Source: Rhodanobacter sp.
Lineage (GTDB): Bacteria; Pseudomonadota; Gammaproteobacteria; Xanthomonadales; Rhodanobacteraceae
Direction of reading: 5' to 3'
DNA: 20,609 nucleotides
NCBI GenBank assembly: GCA_026193555.1
Contig: JAPHUU010000431.1
Span: 1 to 20,609 of the forward strand
Shown: piece after piece, positions 9,094-17,081 of the stretch
Layout: each line of letters begins with the position of its first letter
Position numbering within the stretch: position 1 is the stretch's first letter
The notes under the pieces: model-generated
Seen by the model: the letters and a program-made list of their open reading frames with translations, nothing else
Database searches by the model: none
Told to the model about the DNA's origin: nothing
Program-made: the position numbers and the translations under genes

Positions 9094-9951
9094 ATGAAGA
9101 CACCCAAGGGACTGCAGGATCTGATCGACGAAGGCGTGATCGATCAGGTGCTGCGACCGCTGAAGAGCGGCAAGGAAGCCTCCGTCTACATCGTCCGCTC
9201 GGGCGAGGACATCCGCTGCGCCAAGGTCTACAAGGACATGGCGCAGCGCAGCTTCCAGGCGCGGGTGCAGTATCAGGAAGGGCGCAAGGTACGCGGCAGC
9301 CGGCAGGCACGCGCGATGGGCAAGGCGACCAAGTTCGGCCGCAAGGAGGCCGAGGCCGCGTGGAAGAACGCCGAGGTCGACGCGCTGTACCAGCTCACCG
9401 CCGCCGGCGTGCGCGTGCCCAGGCCCTACGGCTACTTCAGCGGCGTGCTGGTGATGGAGCTGGTCACCGACGCGGACGGCCATTCCGCGCCGCGGCTGGG
9501 TGAGGTGGAGCTTTCACCCGAAACGGCTCGTGAATACCATCGCTTCCTGATGCAGCAGGTTTCCAGGATGCTGTGCGTGGGGCTGATCCACGGCGACCTG
9601 TCCGAATACAACGTGCTGGTGGGGCCGGACGGCCCGGTCATCATCGACCTGCCGCAGGCGGTCAGCGCCTCCGGCAACAACGCCGCGCGAACGATGCTGC
9701 GGCGCGATGTCGGCAACATCACCATCAGTCTGTCGCGCTTTGCGCCGGAACTGCTGGACACGCACTACGGCGAGGAGATGTGGGCGCTGTACGAGCTGGG
9801 CGAGCTGCACCCGGATACCGAACTGACCGGCCACTTCGAATTCGACGAACGCATCGCCGATGTCGACAGCGTGATGCAGTCGATCATCGACGCGCGCGAG
9901 GAGGCGATCATTCGCCAGCAGGGGCGGGACGAGGCGGCGCAGGAAGCCTGA
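9094..9951 (+). CDS. PA4780-family RIO1-like serine protein kinase
   Basis: The 285-residue product has all the signatures of a RIO kinase. They are a nucleotide-binding SGKEASVY (25-32) in place of the glycine-rich loop, the catalytic lysine K44 in CAKVYK, the catalytic loop IHGDLSEYNVL with D168 and N173, and the metal-binding D185 in IIDLPQAV. The N-terminal MKTPKGLQDLIDEGVIDQVL matches the bacterial subgroup named after Pseudomonas PA4780. RIO kinases in archaea and eukaryotes act in ribosome maturation; the role of this bacterial group is not established. An in-frame ATG at 9055 would add 13 residues, but the conserved start is at 9094. The gene converges on the FKBP gene, with a REPIN between them. 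Confidence 0.93.
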   Translation: MKTPKGLQDLIDEGVIDQVLRPLKSGKEASVYIVRSGEDIRCAKVYKDMAQRSFQARVQYQEGRKVRGSRQARAMGKATKFGRKEAEAAWKNAEVDALYQLTAAGVRVPRPYGYFSGVLVMELVTDADGHSAPRLGEVELSPETAREYHRFLMQQVSRMLCVGLIHGDLSEYNVLVGPDGPVIIDLPQAVSASGNNAARTMLRRDVGNITISLSRFAPELLDTHYGEEMWALYELGELHPDTELTGHFEFDERIADVDSVMQSIIDAREEAIIRQQGRDEAAQEA

Positions 9952-9971
9952 GCAGCCTTCCCGCCGTCTGT

Positions 9972-10048
9972 GTAGGAGCGCACCCTGTGCGCGAAGGCTC
10001 TTGTCACGGTTGATGCGAAGAGCAATCGCGCACAGGGTGCGCTCCTAC
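9972..10048. repeat. REPIN 1: inverted pair of GTAG-footed REP palindromes (family A)
   Basis: Two 23-base arms (9972-9994 and 10026-10048) are perfect inverted copies. Each begins GTAGGAGCGCACCCTGTGCG on its own strand. Each arm folds by itself (GCGCAC/GTGCGC, CCT loop) behind a GTAG foot. Inner GCTCTT (9997-10002) and AAGAGC (10018-10023) extend the long stem. GTAG-footed REPs are mobilised or maintained by RAYT (TnpA-REP) transposases. None is encoded here. The element lies between convergent genes and could also act as a transcript terminator or 3' stabiliser. Confidence 0.9.
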
Positions 10049-10067
10049 CCGGTCGACGCGGCCGGGT

Positions 10068-10502
10068 TCAGGGCGCGCTGACGTCCAGCAGCTCCACGTC
10101 GAATACCAGCGAGGCATTCGGCGGGATGTCGCTGCCGGCACCGTCCGCACCGTAACCGAGCGCGGCCGGGATCAGCAGGGTGCGCTTGCCGCCGACGTGC
10201 ATGCCGGCCACGCCCTGGTCCCAGCCTTCGATCACGCTGCCTTCGCCCAGGACGAAGGAGAACGGCTGGCCATGATCACGCGAGCTGTCGAACTTGGTGC
10301 CGTGCTTGTCCCTGGCGCTGTCGTCGTACAGCCAGCCGGTGTAGTGCACGGTGACTTTCATGCCGGCCTTGGCTTCGACGCCGGTGCCGACGGTGGTGTC
10401 GATCATGCCCAGCTTGTCGACCTGTCCGCCGGCATGGGCGGGCGGTGCAGCGGTGCAGGCGGCAAGGACAACCAGCGCGAACAGGGAAAGCAACCAACGC
10501 AT
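10068..10502 (-). CDS. FKBP-type peptidyl-prolyl cis-trans isomerase, lipoprotein
   Basis: The 144-residue protein starts at the ATG at 10502, eight bases after GGAG. It has a hydrophobic signal peptide ending in the lipobox LAAC (13-16), so Cys16 is predicted to be lipidated and the protein anchored to a membrane facing the periplasm. The rest is one FKBP domain, with HYTGWLYDD (53-61), FDSS (71-74), SVIEGWDQGVAGM (89-101), LIPAALGYG (109-117) and the final LVFDVELLDV. These include the aromatic pocket residues (Tyr54, Phe71, Trp94, Tyr117). It should catalyse prolyl isomerisation during folding of exported proteins. An in-frame start 11 codons upstream exists but lacks a ribosome site. Confidence 0.93.
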   Translation of the reverse strand: MRWLLSLFALVVLAACTAAPPAHAGGQVDKLGMIDTTVGTGVEAKAGMKVTVHYTGWLYDDSARDKHGTKFDSSRDHGQPFSFVLGEGSVIEGWDQGVAGMHVGGKRTLLIPAALGYGADGAGSDIPPNASLVFDVELLDVSAP

Positions 10503-10576
10503 GGGGTGACTCCAGGGAAAGGGATGGGTGCGCAACGGGGTGACAGCGCGCTGCGGTCGATCAGGAACGGGGGCGT

Positions 10577-11134
10577 TCAGTTTACCGTTTCAGCCGGTGC
10601 CATCCGGATCAACGGGTCGACGGCGACCGCGTCGGCATCGTTCATCACCTGTAGCTGGCCGTCCTGGATCAGGCATTGCAGGCGCATGCCACGCTGCAGC
10701 AGCGCGACCAGTTCGGCGACGGTGGTCGGGGCGATGTCGAGCACCGTGAGGTTCTTGTTGCGGCCAAGCGAGGCGCCGACCTTGTTCCACCAGATTTCCG
10801 CACCGTTGCCGCCGTAGCTGATCACCACCACCTGGCGCGAGCGGCCGCAGGCCTTGCGGATGCGGGTCTCGTCGGGCTGGCCCAACTCGATCCACAGCTC
10901 GATCTCGTCGGTATAGTCCTTGCGCCACAGCGCCGGTTCGTCCTCGTCGCTGATGCCTTTGCCGAACTCCAGCCGATCTTCGGCGTACAGCGCAAAGGCC
11001 AGCAGCCGCACCATCAACCGCTCCTCGGTTTCCGAGGGGTGCCGCGCGAGGGTCAGCGCATGGGTCGCGTAGTAATGCCGATCCATGTCGCTGATCTGCA
11101 GTTCGACTTTGTAGATGGTGGAATTGAGCGCCAT
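10577..11134 (-). CDS. yaeQ: YaeQ family protein
   Basis: The 185-residue product matches YaeQ in length (about 180 in E. coli) and in its pattern: an N-terminal beta strand TIYKVELQISDMDRHYY, LARHPSETEERLMVRLLAFAL (about 29-49), ALWRKDYTDEIELWIELGQP and a central VVVISYGG strand. The family has a PD-(D/E)XK nuclease-like fold. Overexpression of the E. coli gene was reported to suppress an rfaH phenotype, but the molecular role is unclear. It lies upstream of the FKBP gene on the same strand (74-base gap). A TACAAT element lies 28 bases before the ATG. Confidence 0.9.
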   Translation of the reverse strand: MALNSTIYKVELQISDMDRHYYATHALTLARHPSETEERLMVRLLAFALYAEDRLEFGKGISDEDEPALWRKDYTDEIELWIELGQPDETRIRKACGRSRQVVVISYGGNGAEIWWNKVGASLGRNKNLTVLDIAPTTVAELVALLQRGMRLQCLIQDGQLQVMNDADAVAVDPLIRMAPAETVN

Positions 11135-11162
11135 GGGGCATGCCTCGGGACAACAACCGCCG

Positions 11163-11168
11163 ATTGTA
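11163..11168 (-). promoter_or_regulatory. Candidate -10 box (TACAAT) of yaeQ
   Basis: TACAAT on the minus strand is 28 bases upstream of the yaeQ ATG. The -35 position has no clear TTGACA-like sequence. REPIN 2 begins about 45 bases further upstream. Confidence 0.3.
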
Positions 11169-11212
11169 CGCGCTGGCGCTCCGCTTGGTTTTCTGGCGGG
11201 TGTGTATTGCCT

Positions 11213-11288
11213 GCAGGAGCGGCTTCAGCCGCGATGCTCTTGAATTTTCCTGGTATGGCGAGACCATCGCGGCTGAAGCCGCTCCCAC
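11213..11288. repeat. REPIN 2: inverted REP pair of a second sequence family (family B)
   Basis: Arms at 11216-11236 and 11265-11285 are perfect 21-base inverted copies containing GAGCGGCTTCAGCCGCG. Each arm is itself a palindrome (GCGGCT/AGCCGC). The foot tetranucleotides are GCAG (left, 11213-11216) and GTGG (right, minus strand 11288-11285), each one base off the GTAG seen in family A. The element fills most of the space between divergent yaeQ and the RluA-family gene, ending 25 bases before the latter's ATG. Confidence 0.88.
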
Positions 11289-11313
11289 AGTGCAACGCTA
11301 GACTGATGCCATC

Positions 11314-12195
11314 ATGCCCAGCTCGCACTTCCGCCGCGACACCCATGCCAGCACCGTGCATCTGCCCGCGGGCGAGTGGGCGAGCGTGCTCGACGCCTTG
11401 TGCGCCCGGTTCGCCGCGATCGATCGCGCGACCTGGCTGGATCGCATCGCGCGCGGGCGGGTGCTGGACGGGCAGGGGGTCGCGATCGCGGCAAGCACGC
11501 CGTATCGGGCCGGGATGCGCATCCACTACTACCGCGAGGTGGTTGACGAGACGCCGATCCCGTTCACCGAAACCGTGCTGCATGTGGACGAGCATCTGGT
11601 GGTGGCGGACAAGCCGCATTTCCTGCCGGTGACGCCGGCGGGAGGGTTTGTCGAGCAGACCCTGCTGCGGCGGTTGATCCGGCGGCTCGGCAATCCCGAG
11701 CTGGTACCGCTGCACCGGATCGACCGCGCCACCGCCGGGCTGGTGTTGTTTTCGGCGAATCCGGCCAGCCGGTCGGCCTATCAGGCACTGTTTCGCGAGC
11801 GCCGGATCGACAAGCGCTACGAGGCGCTGGCGGCACCGTTGCCGGAGCTGGCGTTTCCGCTGGTTCGCCGTTCGCGCATCGTCACCGGCGAGCCGTTCTT
11901 TCGCATGTGCGAGGTCGAAGGCGCGCCCAACAGCGAGACGCGGATCGAGGTGATCGCGCGCGGCGACGACTGCTGGCGTTACGCGCTGCACCCGGTCACC
12001 GGCCGCAAGCATCAGCTGCGCGTGCACATGGCGGCGCTGGGTACTGCGATCGTGCATGACACCGCTTACCCGCAGTTGTCCGAAGCGGCCGCCGACGATT
12101 ACCAGCGCCCGCTGAAGCTGCTGGCGCGGGAGCTGGCATTTCGGGATCCCCTGTCCGGGGAGCCGCGCCGGTTCGAGAGCCTGCTGCGCCTGTGA
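11314..12195 (+). CDS. RluA-family RNA pseudouridine synthase
   Basis: The 293-residue protein carries the RluA catalytic motif HRIDRATAGLVLF, with nucleophile Asp137, preceded by VADKPHFLPVTP (97-108), where RluA enzymes have DKPxGxxxHP. The C-terminal HPVTGRKHQLRVHMAALG matches the RluA motif that ends in QxRxH. It should isomerise uridines in rRNA or tRNA; the target cannot be deduced. The N-terminal 70 residues lack a clear S4 domain, as in the single-domain RluA and TruC subfamilies. The ATG is only 25 bases from REPIN 2, which leaves little room for a promoter. No typical ribosome site is seen. Confidence 0.9.
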   Translation: MPSSHFRRDTHASTVHLPAGEWASVLDALCARFAAIDRATWLDRIARGRVLDGQGVAIAASTPYRAGMRIHYYREVVDETPIPFTETVLHVDEHLVVADKPHFLPVTPAGGFVEQTLLRRLIRRLGNPELVPLHRIDRATAGLVLFSANPASRSAYQALFRERRIDKRYEALAAPLPELAFPLVRRSRIVTGEPFFRMCEVEGAPNSETRIEVIARGDDCWRYALHPVTGRKHQLRVHMAALGTAIVHDTAYPQLSEAAADDYQRPLKLLARELAFRDPLSGEPRRFESLLRL

Positions 12196-12276
12196 CAGGG
12201 GCCGCGGCAAGTACGGCGTGCGGCATTCGCTGACGCTGTTGCGTACCGGGAATTCCCACCGGCAGCCCATCCACGC

Positions 12277-12282
12277 TATCTT
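12277..12282 (+). promoter_or_regulatory. Weak candidate -10 box (TATCTT) for the OPT transporter gene
   Basis: TATCTT lies 32 bases upstream of the ATG, with TTCCCA (12253-12258) 18 bases before it. GGGGAGAG just upstream of the ATG is a strong ribosome site. The promoter itself is uncertain. Confidence 0.2.
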
Positions 12283-12314
12283 CCGCAGCAGCATCCATCG
12301 GGGGAGAGTGCTTC

Positions 12315-14336
12315 ATGAGTCATCCATCATCGTCCGGCGCCGAACCGCGCACGGAGCTGACCGTCCGCGGCCTGATCATCGGTGTGTTGATCACCCTGGT
12401 GTTCACCGCGGCCAACGTGTTCTTCGGCCTCAAGGCCGGTCTGACGTTCGCCACCTCGATCCCGGCGGCGGTGATCTCGATGGCCGTGTTGCGCTACTTC
12501 AAGGGCGCCACGATGCAGGAGAACAACATCGTGCAGACCGTCGCCTCGGCGGCCGGTACCTTGTCCGCGATCATTTTCGTGCTGCCGGGCCTGATCCTCA
12601 TCGGCTGGTGGACCGGCTTCAACTACTGGACCTCGTTTGCCATCTGCGCGCTGGGCGGCATCCTGGGTGTGATGTATTCGATCCCGCTGCGCCGTGCGCT
12701 GGTGACCAATTCCGATCTGCCCTATCCCGAAGGTGTGGCCTGCGCCGAGGTGCTCAAGGTGGGGGCCGGTGGCGGCGAAGGCATCAGCGCGACGGAGGCG
12801 GTCGAAGCCAACCGCGTTGGTCTGCTGGCCGTGTTGTGGGGTTCGATCGTGTCGGGTGTGTTCGCCGTGGTGGTCGCGACGCGGGTGTTCGCGGGCGACG
12901 TGGTGCATTACTTCCGTGTCGGCGACACGGGCGGTGTGACCGGGTTCGACTTCTTCCTCTCATTCGCGCTGTTCGGCATCGGCCATCTGGTCGGCCTGTG
13001 GGTAGGTATCGCGATGCTGGTGGGCGCCCTGGTCGGCTGGGGCTGGGGCGTGCCGCATTTTTCCGCGCTGGCACCGGCGGGCGGTTCTATTGCGGATCTG
13101 GCCAACGTAACGTGGAGCCACAAGGTCCGCTTTGTCGGCGCCGGCACGATCGGCGTGGCCGCGATCTGGACCCTGGCCAAGCTGGTCAAGCCGGTGATCA
13201 GCGGGCTGGTCTCGGCGATGGCTGCCTCGCGCGAGCGGGGTGCGGGCAACGCGGCGTCACTTCCACGCACCGAGCAGGATATTCCGATCGGTCAGGTCAC
13301 GCTCATTTCGCTGGCCTGCCTGGTGCCGATCGGCTGGTTGATCGCGAATTTCGTGACCGGCGCCGGCCATGGGCTGTCCGATCACATCGTGGCGCTGGTG
13401 GTGGGTGGCCTGATCTTCGTGGTGCTGATGAGCTTCTTCGTGTCTGCCGTGTGCGGCTACATGGCCGGTCTGATCGGTTCCTCGAACAGTCCGCTGTCGG
13501 GCATCGGCATCATCGTGGTGATCAGTGCGGCGCTGCTGCTGGTGTTCGGCGTGCGTTCGGCCCTCCCCGTCAGCAGCGAGAACGCGCTGGTGGCCTTCGC
13601 GTTGTTCATCACCTCGATCGTGTTTGCCGCCGCGGCGATCGCCAACAACAACCTGCAGGATCTGAAGACCGGCCAGCTGGTCGACGCCACGCCGTCCAAG
13701 CAGCAATGGGCGCTGGTGATCGGCGTGCTTGCCGGCGCCGCGATCATTCCGCCGATCCTCGACCTGCTCAACCATGCCTACGGTTTCGTCGGCGCACCGG
13801 GTCCGCATCGCGCTCATGCGCTGCCTGCACCGCAGGCCGGGCTGATCTCGGCGCTGGCACAGGGGGTGATCCAGAACAACATCGACTGGGGCCTGATCAA
13901 GATCGGCGGGGTCATCGGCGTGGCGATGATCGCCATTGACGAGGTGCTGCGTCGTACGACGAAATCCGCGCATCTGTCGCCGCTGGCGGTGGGTCTGGGC
14001 ATCTACCTGCCAACCCAGAGCACCTTGATGGTGGTGGTCGGCGCGGTCGCCGGCTGGTGGTTCGACCGTCGCGCCGATCGTACTTCGAAGAACCCCGAAG
14101 CCACCAAGCAGCTGGGCGTGCTGCTCGCCTCCGGCATGATCGTTGGCGAGGGACTGCTGGGCGTGGCCATCGCCGCCTGCGTTGCATTTTCCGGGCAGGA
14201 CTACCCGCTTGCCCTGGTGGGCGAGGCGTACGCGAGCGGTCCGGCGCTTTGGGTCGGCGGAGCGGCGTTCACCGTGGTAATGATCCTGCTCTACCGCTGG
14301 GCAGGCAGGTTGGGGCAGGGGACGGCGAACGCATAG
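12315..14336 (+). CDS. OPT family oligopeptide transporter
   Basis: The 673-residue integral membrane protein has long hydrophobic segments throughout, starting near residues 17-45 and ending near 665. These are compatible with the roughly 16 helices of the OPT family. Family features include ANVFFGLKAGLTFATSIPAA (33-52), LPYPEGVACAEVLK (135-148), GSSNSPLSGIGI (388-399) and NNNLQDLKTGQLVDATPSKQQ (444-464). OPT proteins import small peptides or metal-chelate complexes across the inner membrane, driven by protons. Prokaryotic members are mostly uncharacterised, so the substrate is unknown. It has a good ribosome site and stands alone between the RluA-family gene and mprF. Confidence 0.93.
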   Translation: MSHPSSSGAEPRTELTVRGLIIGVLITLVFTAANVFFGLKAGLTFATSIPAAVISMAVLRYFKGATMQENNIVQTVASAAGTLSAIIFVLPGLILIGWWTGFNYWTSFAICALGGILGVMYSIPLRRALVTNSDLPYPEGVACAEVLKVGAGGGEGISATEAVEANRVGLLAVLWGSIVSGVFAVVVATRVFAGDVVHYFRVGDTGGVTGFDFFLSFALFGIGHLVGLWVGIAMLVGALVGWGWGVPHFSALAPAGGSIADLANVTWSHKVRFVGAGTIGVAAIWTLAKLVKPVISGLVSAMAASRERGAGNAASLPRTEQDIPIGQVTLISLACLVPIGWLIANFVTGAGHGLSDHIVALVVGGLIFVVLMSFFVSAVCGYMAGLIGSSNSPLSGIGIIVVISAALLLVFGVRSALPVSSENALVAFALFITSIVFAAAAIANNNLQDLKTGQLVDATPSKQQWALVIGVLAGAAIIPPILDLLNHAYGFVGAPGPHRAHALPAPQAGLISALAQGVIQNNIDWGLIKIGGVIGVAMIAIDEVLRRTTKSAHLSPLAVGLGIYLPTQSTLMVVVGAVAGWWFDRRADRTSKNPEATKQLGVLLASGMIVGEGLLGVAIAACVAFSGQDYPLALVGEAYASGPALWVGGAAFTVVMILLYRWAGRLGQGTANA

Positions 14337-14486
14337 CGACTCGCCTGAAAGCTCGACGAATGCCAGTCGTGGCACGATCCTGCGGCCTCCGGGTTGCCGG
14401 CGGCAGCTTTGCGTTCGTTGCCACGGACGCAGGTCCTGCATCAGGCGTTCCCTCCGGAGTCTTGCATCACGTGGAGCAACAGATCG

Positions 14487-17081
14487 ATGGTTGAGCCGGT
14501 GGTGAGCGCCGAGCCAGCCCTGGTGCCGCCGAGCCAGCGCATCGTGGTGTTGCGTCGACTGGCCGGACCGCTGCTGTCGGTGGGCATGCTGTGCCTGGCG
14601 CTGTGGGTGTTGCACTTGCTGGCCAGGGAAGTGAACTATCACCAGGTGCGGAAGTACGTGCAGAGCCTGTCGCACGCGCGCTTGCTGCTGGCCGCGTCGT
14701 TCACCCTGCTCGGCTACGCGGTGATGACCTTGTACGACCGCTTTGCGCTCGCCTCGGTCGGTCGCAAGCTGCCTTGGCGGCGGGTCACCATGATCTCGTT
14801 CATCAGCTATGCGTTCAGCAATGCGGTGGGCATGTCGCTGCTGGTGTCCGGTTCGATCCGCTACCGCTTCTATATCCAGAATGGCCTGACCACCGGTGAG
14901 GTGGCGCGGGTGGTGCTGTTCTGCACCCTCAGTTTCTGGCTGGGCCTGCTGGCGCTGACCGGGGTGACCCTGTTGTGGGTGCCGTTGCCACCGGGTCTTC
15001 CACTGGCCACGCTGAGCCTGCCGTTGGGCGTGGGGCTGACCCTGTTGCCGCTCGCGTGGTTGGCCGGCGGCCTGATCCGGCGTCCACTGCAGATCTGGCA
15101 TTGGCAGGTCAGCATGCCTTCGACGCTGACCGGGTTGAAGCAGATCCTGGTGGGCGCGTTCGACTGGGGCCTGGCTGCCGCGGTGCTCTACGTGCTGATG
15201 CCCGATCAGCTCAACAACGGCTTTGGTCATTTCCTGGCGATCTTCGTGATTGCCCAGATCATCGGCCTGATCAGCCATGTACCCGGTGGCCTCGGTGTGT
15301 TCGAGGCGGTGATGCTGGCCGGGTTCGGCGCCACCGGCAACGAGGCTCTGACCGCGCCGATCCTCGGCGCGCTGGCTGCGTTCCGCGTCATCTACTACTT
15401 GTTGCCGCTGTGCACCGCCACCGTGCTGGTATTGCAACGCGAGGCCCGCGGCTTGCGCCAGAAGTCCCTGCTGACGCCGTGGTTCACCGGCCTGCTGCCT
15501 TCGTTCTTCGCCGGTCTGACCCTGGTCTCTGGCGCGGTGCTGCTGTTCTCCGGTGCGACCCGGGCGCTGCCCGATCGCATGGCGATCCTGCGCGACGTGC
15601 TGCCGTTGTCGGTGCTGGAAGTCTCGCATCTGCTGGCCAGCGTGATCGGCATGCTGCTGCTGATTCTGGCGCGCGGGCTGCAGCGGCGGCTGGACGCGGC
15701 GTATGTGCTTGCGCTGGTGCTGTTGGTGGCTGGTGCGGTGTTCTCGTTGCTGAAGGGCATCGACTACGAGGAGGCGACCCTGCTGGCCTTGCTGGCGATG
15801 GCGCTGGCGCCGGCGCATCGGTTGTTCTATCGGCGTGCGTCGCTGTTCAGTACCACGTTTTCGATCCGCTGGATCCTGGCGATCCTGGCCATCTTCGGCT
15901 GTGCCACCTGGCTGGTGATGTTCAGTTACAAGCACGTCGACTACAGCAGCACGTTGTGGTGGGAATTCACCTTCTACCGCGGCGGCGCACCGCGTGCGCT
16001 GCGTGCGCTGGTGGCCGCGGCGGCGGCCGGCATGCTGTTCGCGCTCGCCAGCCTGATTCGCCCGGTGCGCGTGAAGCGTGCGTCGCCGGGCGAGGCTGAG
16101 CTGGCATGGGCACTGCCGTTGATCAAGCAATTTCCCTCGGCGCAGGCGCATCTGGCCTTGATGGGCGACAAGACCCTGCTGTTCGATCCAGCGCACAAAG
16201 CCTTCGTGATGTACGACATTTCGGGCCGCAGCTGGGTGACCATGGGCGATCCCGTGGGTGGCGACGAGGAGGCCAGACGCGAGCTGGTGTGGACCTTCAT
16301 CGAGCAGTGCGAGCACGCCGGTGGCTGGCCGGTGTTCTACCAGGTCAGTCCGGCCAACCTGGACATCTATCTGGAAGTGGGCATGGCCCTGCTGAAGATC
16401 GGCGAGGAAGCGCGAGTGCGGCTGGAAAGCTTCAACCTCGACGGCAAATCGAAGAAGGTGTTGCGCAACACGGTCAACAAGCTGACCCGCGAGGGTCTGC
16501 GAATGGAAATCGTGCCGGCGGAAGAGGTCAACGCGTTGTTGCCCCGACTCAAGCAGATATCCGACGCGTGGCTGGCCGACAAGCGAGCACGCGAGAAGCG
16601 CTTCTCGATGGGGGCGTTCGACCCTCGCTATCTGTTGCGCACGCCGATGGCCGTGCTGTGGCAGAACGGCGAGCCGGTGGCATTTGCCAATCTGCTGCTC
16701 AATGACAGCAGGGAAGAGGCTTCGGTGGACCTGATGCGCTTCCTGCCCGATGGTCCGACCGGGATCATGGATTATCTGTTCGTCGAACTGATGCAGTGGG
16801 CCCGTGGCGAGGGTTACCGCTGGTTCAACCTCGGCATGGCGCCGTTGGCCGGACTGCAGAACCGGCGCCAGGCGCCGCTGTGGAATCGCTTTGGCGCGCT
16901 GGTGTTCGGTCGTGGCGAACGCTTCTACAACTTCCGTGGTCTGCAGCGTTACAAGGACAAATTCGATCCGGAATGGGAGCCTCGCTACATGGCGGTCCCC
17001 GGTGGCATCGCGCTGCCGATCATCCTGACCAATGTGGCGAGCCTGATTTCCGGTGGACTCTCCGGAGTGGTGCGTCGGTGA
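14487..17081 (+). CDS. mprF: MprF: bifunctional aminoacyl-phosphatidylglycerol synthase/flippase
   Basis: The 864-residue protein has an N-terminal multi-spanning flippase region (about 20-525) and a C-terminal cytosolic DUF2156 synthase domain (about 535-850). Synthase landmarks are MGDPVGG, the FSMGAFDPRYLLRTPMAVL region, GIMDYLFVELMQWARGEGY, WFNLGMAPLAGL and FYNFRGLQRYKDKFDPEWEP. MprF transfers an amino acid (Lys or Ala) from aminoacyl-tRNA to phosphatidylglycerol and moves the product to the outer leaflet. This lowers the negative surface charge and gives resistance to cationic peptides and acid. The amino acid cannot be told from sequence alone. The frame is open upstream to 14394, but the ATG at 14487, preceded by TGGAGC, is the likely start. 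It overlaps or abuts the VirJ-like gene. Confidence 0.95.
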   Translation: MVEPVVSAEPALVPPSQRIVVLRRLAGPLLSVGMLCLALWVLHLLAREVNYHQVRKYVQSLSHARLLLAASFTLLGYAVMTLYDRFALASVGRKLPWRRVTMISFISYAFSNAVGMSLLVSGSIRYRFYIQNGLTTGEVARVVLFCTLSFWLGLLALTGVTLLWVPLPPGLPLATLSLPLGVGLTLLPLAWLAGGLIRRPLQIWHWQVSMPSTLTGLKQILVGAFDWGLAAAVLYVLMPDQLNNGFGHFLAIFVIAQIIGLISHVPGGLGVFEAVMLAGFGATGNEALTAPILGALAAFRVIYYLLPLCTATVLVLQREARGLRQKSLLTPWFTGLLPSFFAGLTLVSGAVLLFSGATRALPDRMAILRDVLPLSVLEVSHLLASVIGMLLLILARGLQRRLDAAYVLALVLLVAGAVFSLLKGIDYEEATLLALLAMALAPAHRLFYRRASLFSTTFSIRWILAILAIFGCATWLVMFSYKHVDYSSTLWWEFTFYRGGAPRALRALVAAAAAGMLFALASLIRPVRVKRASPGEAELAWALPLIKQFPSAQAHLALMGDKTLLFDPAHKAFVMYDISGRSWVTMGDPVGGDEEARRELVWTFIEQCEHAGGWPVFYQVSPANLDIYLEVGMALLKIGEEARVRLESFNLDGKSKKVLRNTVNKLTREGLRMEIVPAEEVNALLPRLKQISDAWLADKRAREKRFSMGAFDPRYLLRTPMAVLWQNGEPVAFANLLLNDSREEASVDLMRFLPDGPTGIMDYLFVELMQWARGEGYRWFNLGMAPLAGLQNRRQAPLWNRFGALVFGRGERFYNFRGLQRYKDKFDPEWEPRYMAVPGGIALPIILTNVASLISGGLSGVVRR

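Noticed and set aside
11053..12294. 413-codon minus-strand frame opposite the RluA-family gene
   Set aside because: It crosses REPIN 2 and is antisense to a gene with intact catalytic motifs; the sequence looks like a codon-bias shadow.
12218..13939. 573-codon plus-strand frame inside the OPT gene
   Set aside because: It is an Arg/Gly-rich alternative frame of the transporter gene with no membrane segments or recognisable domain.
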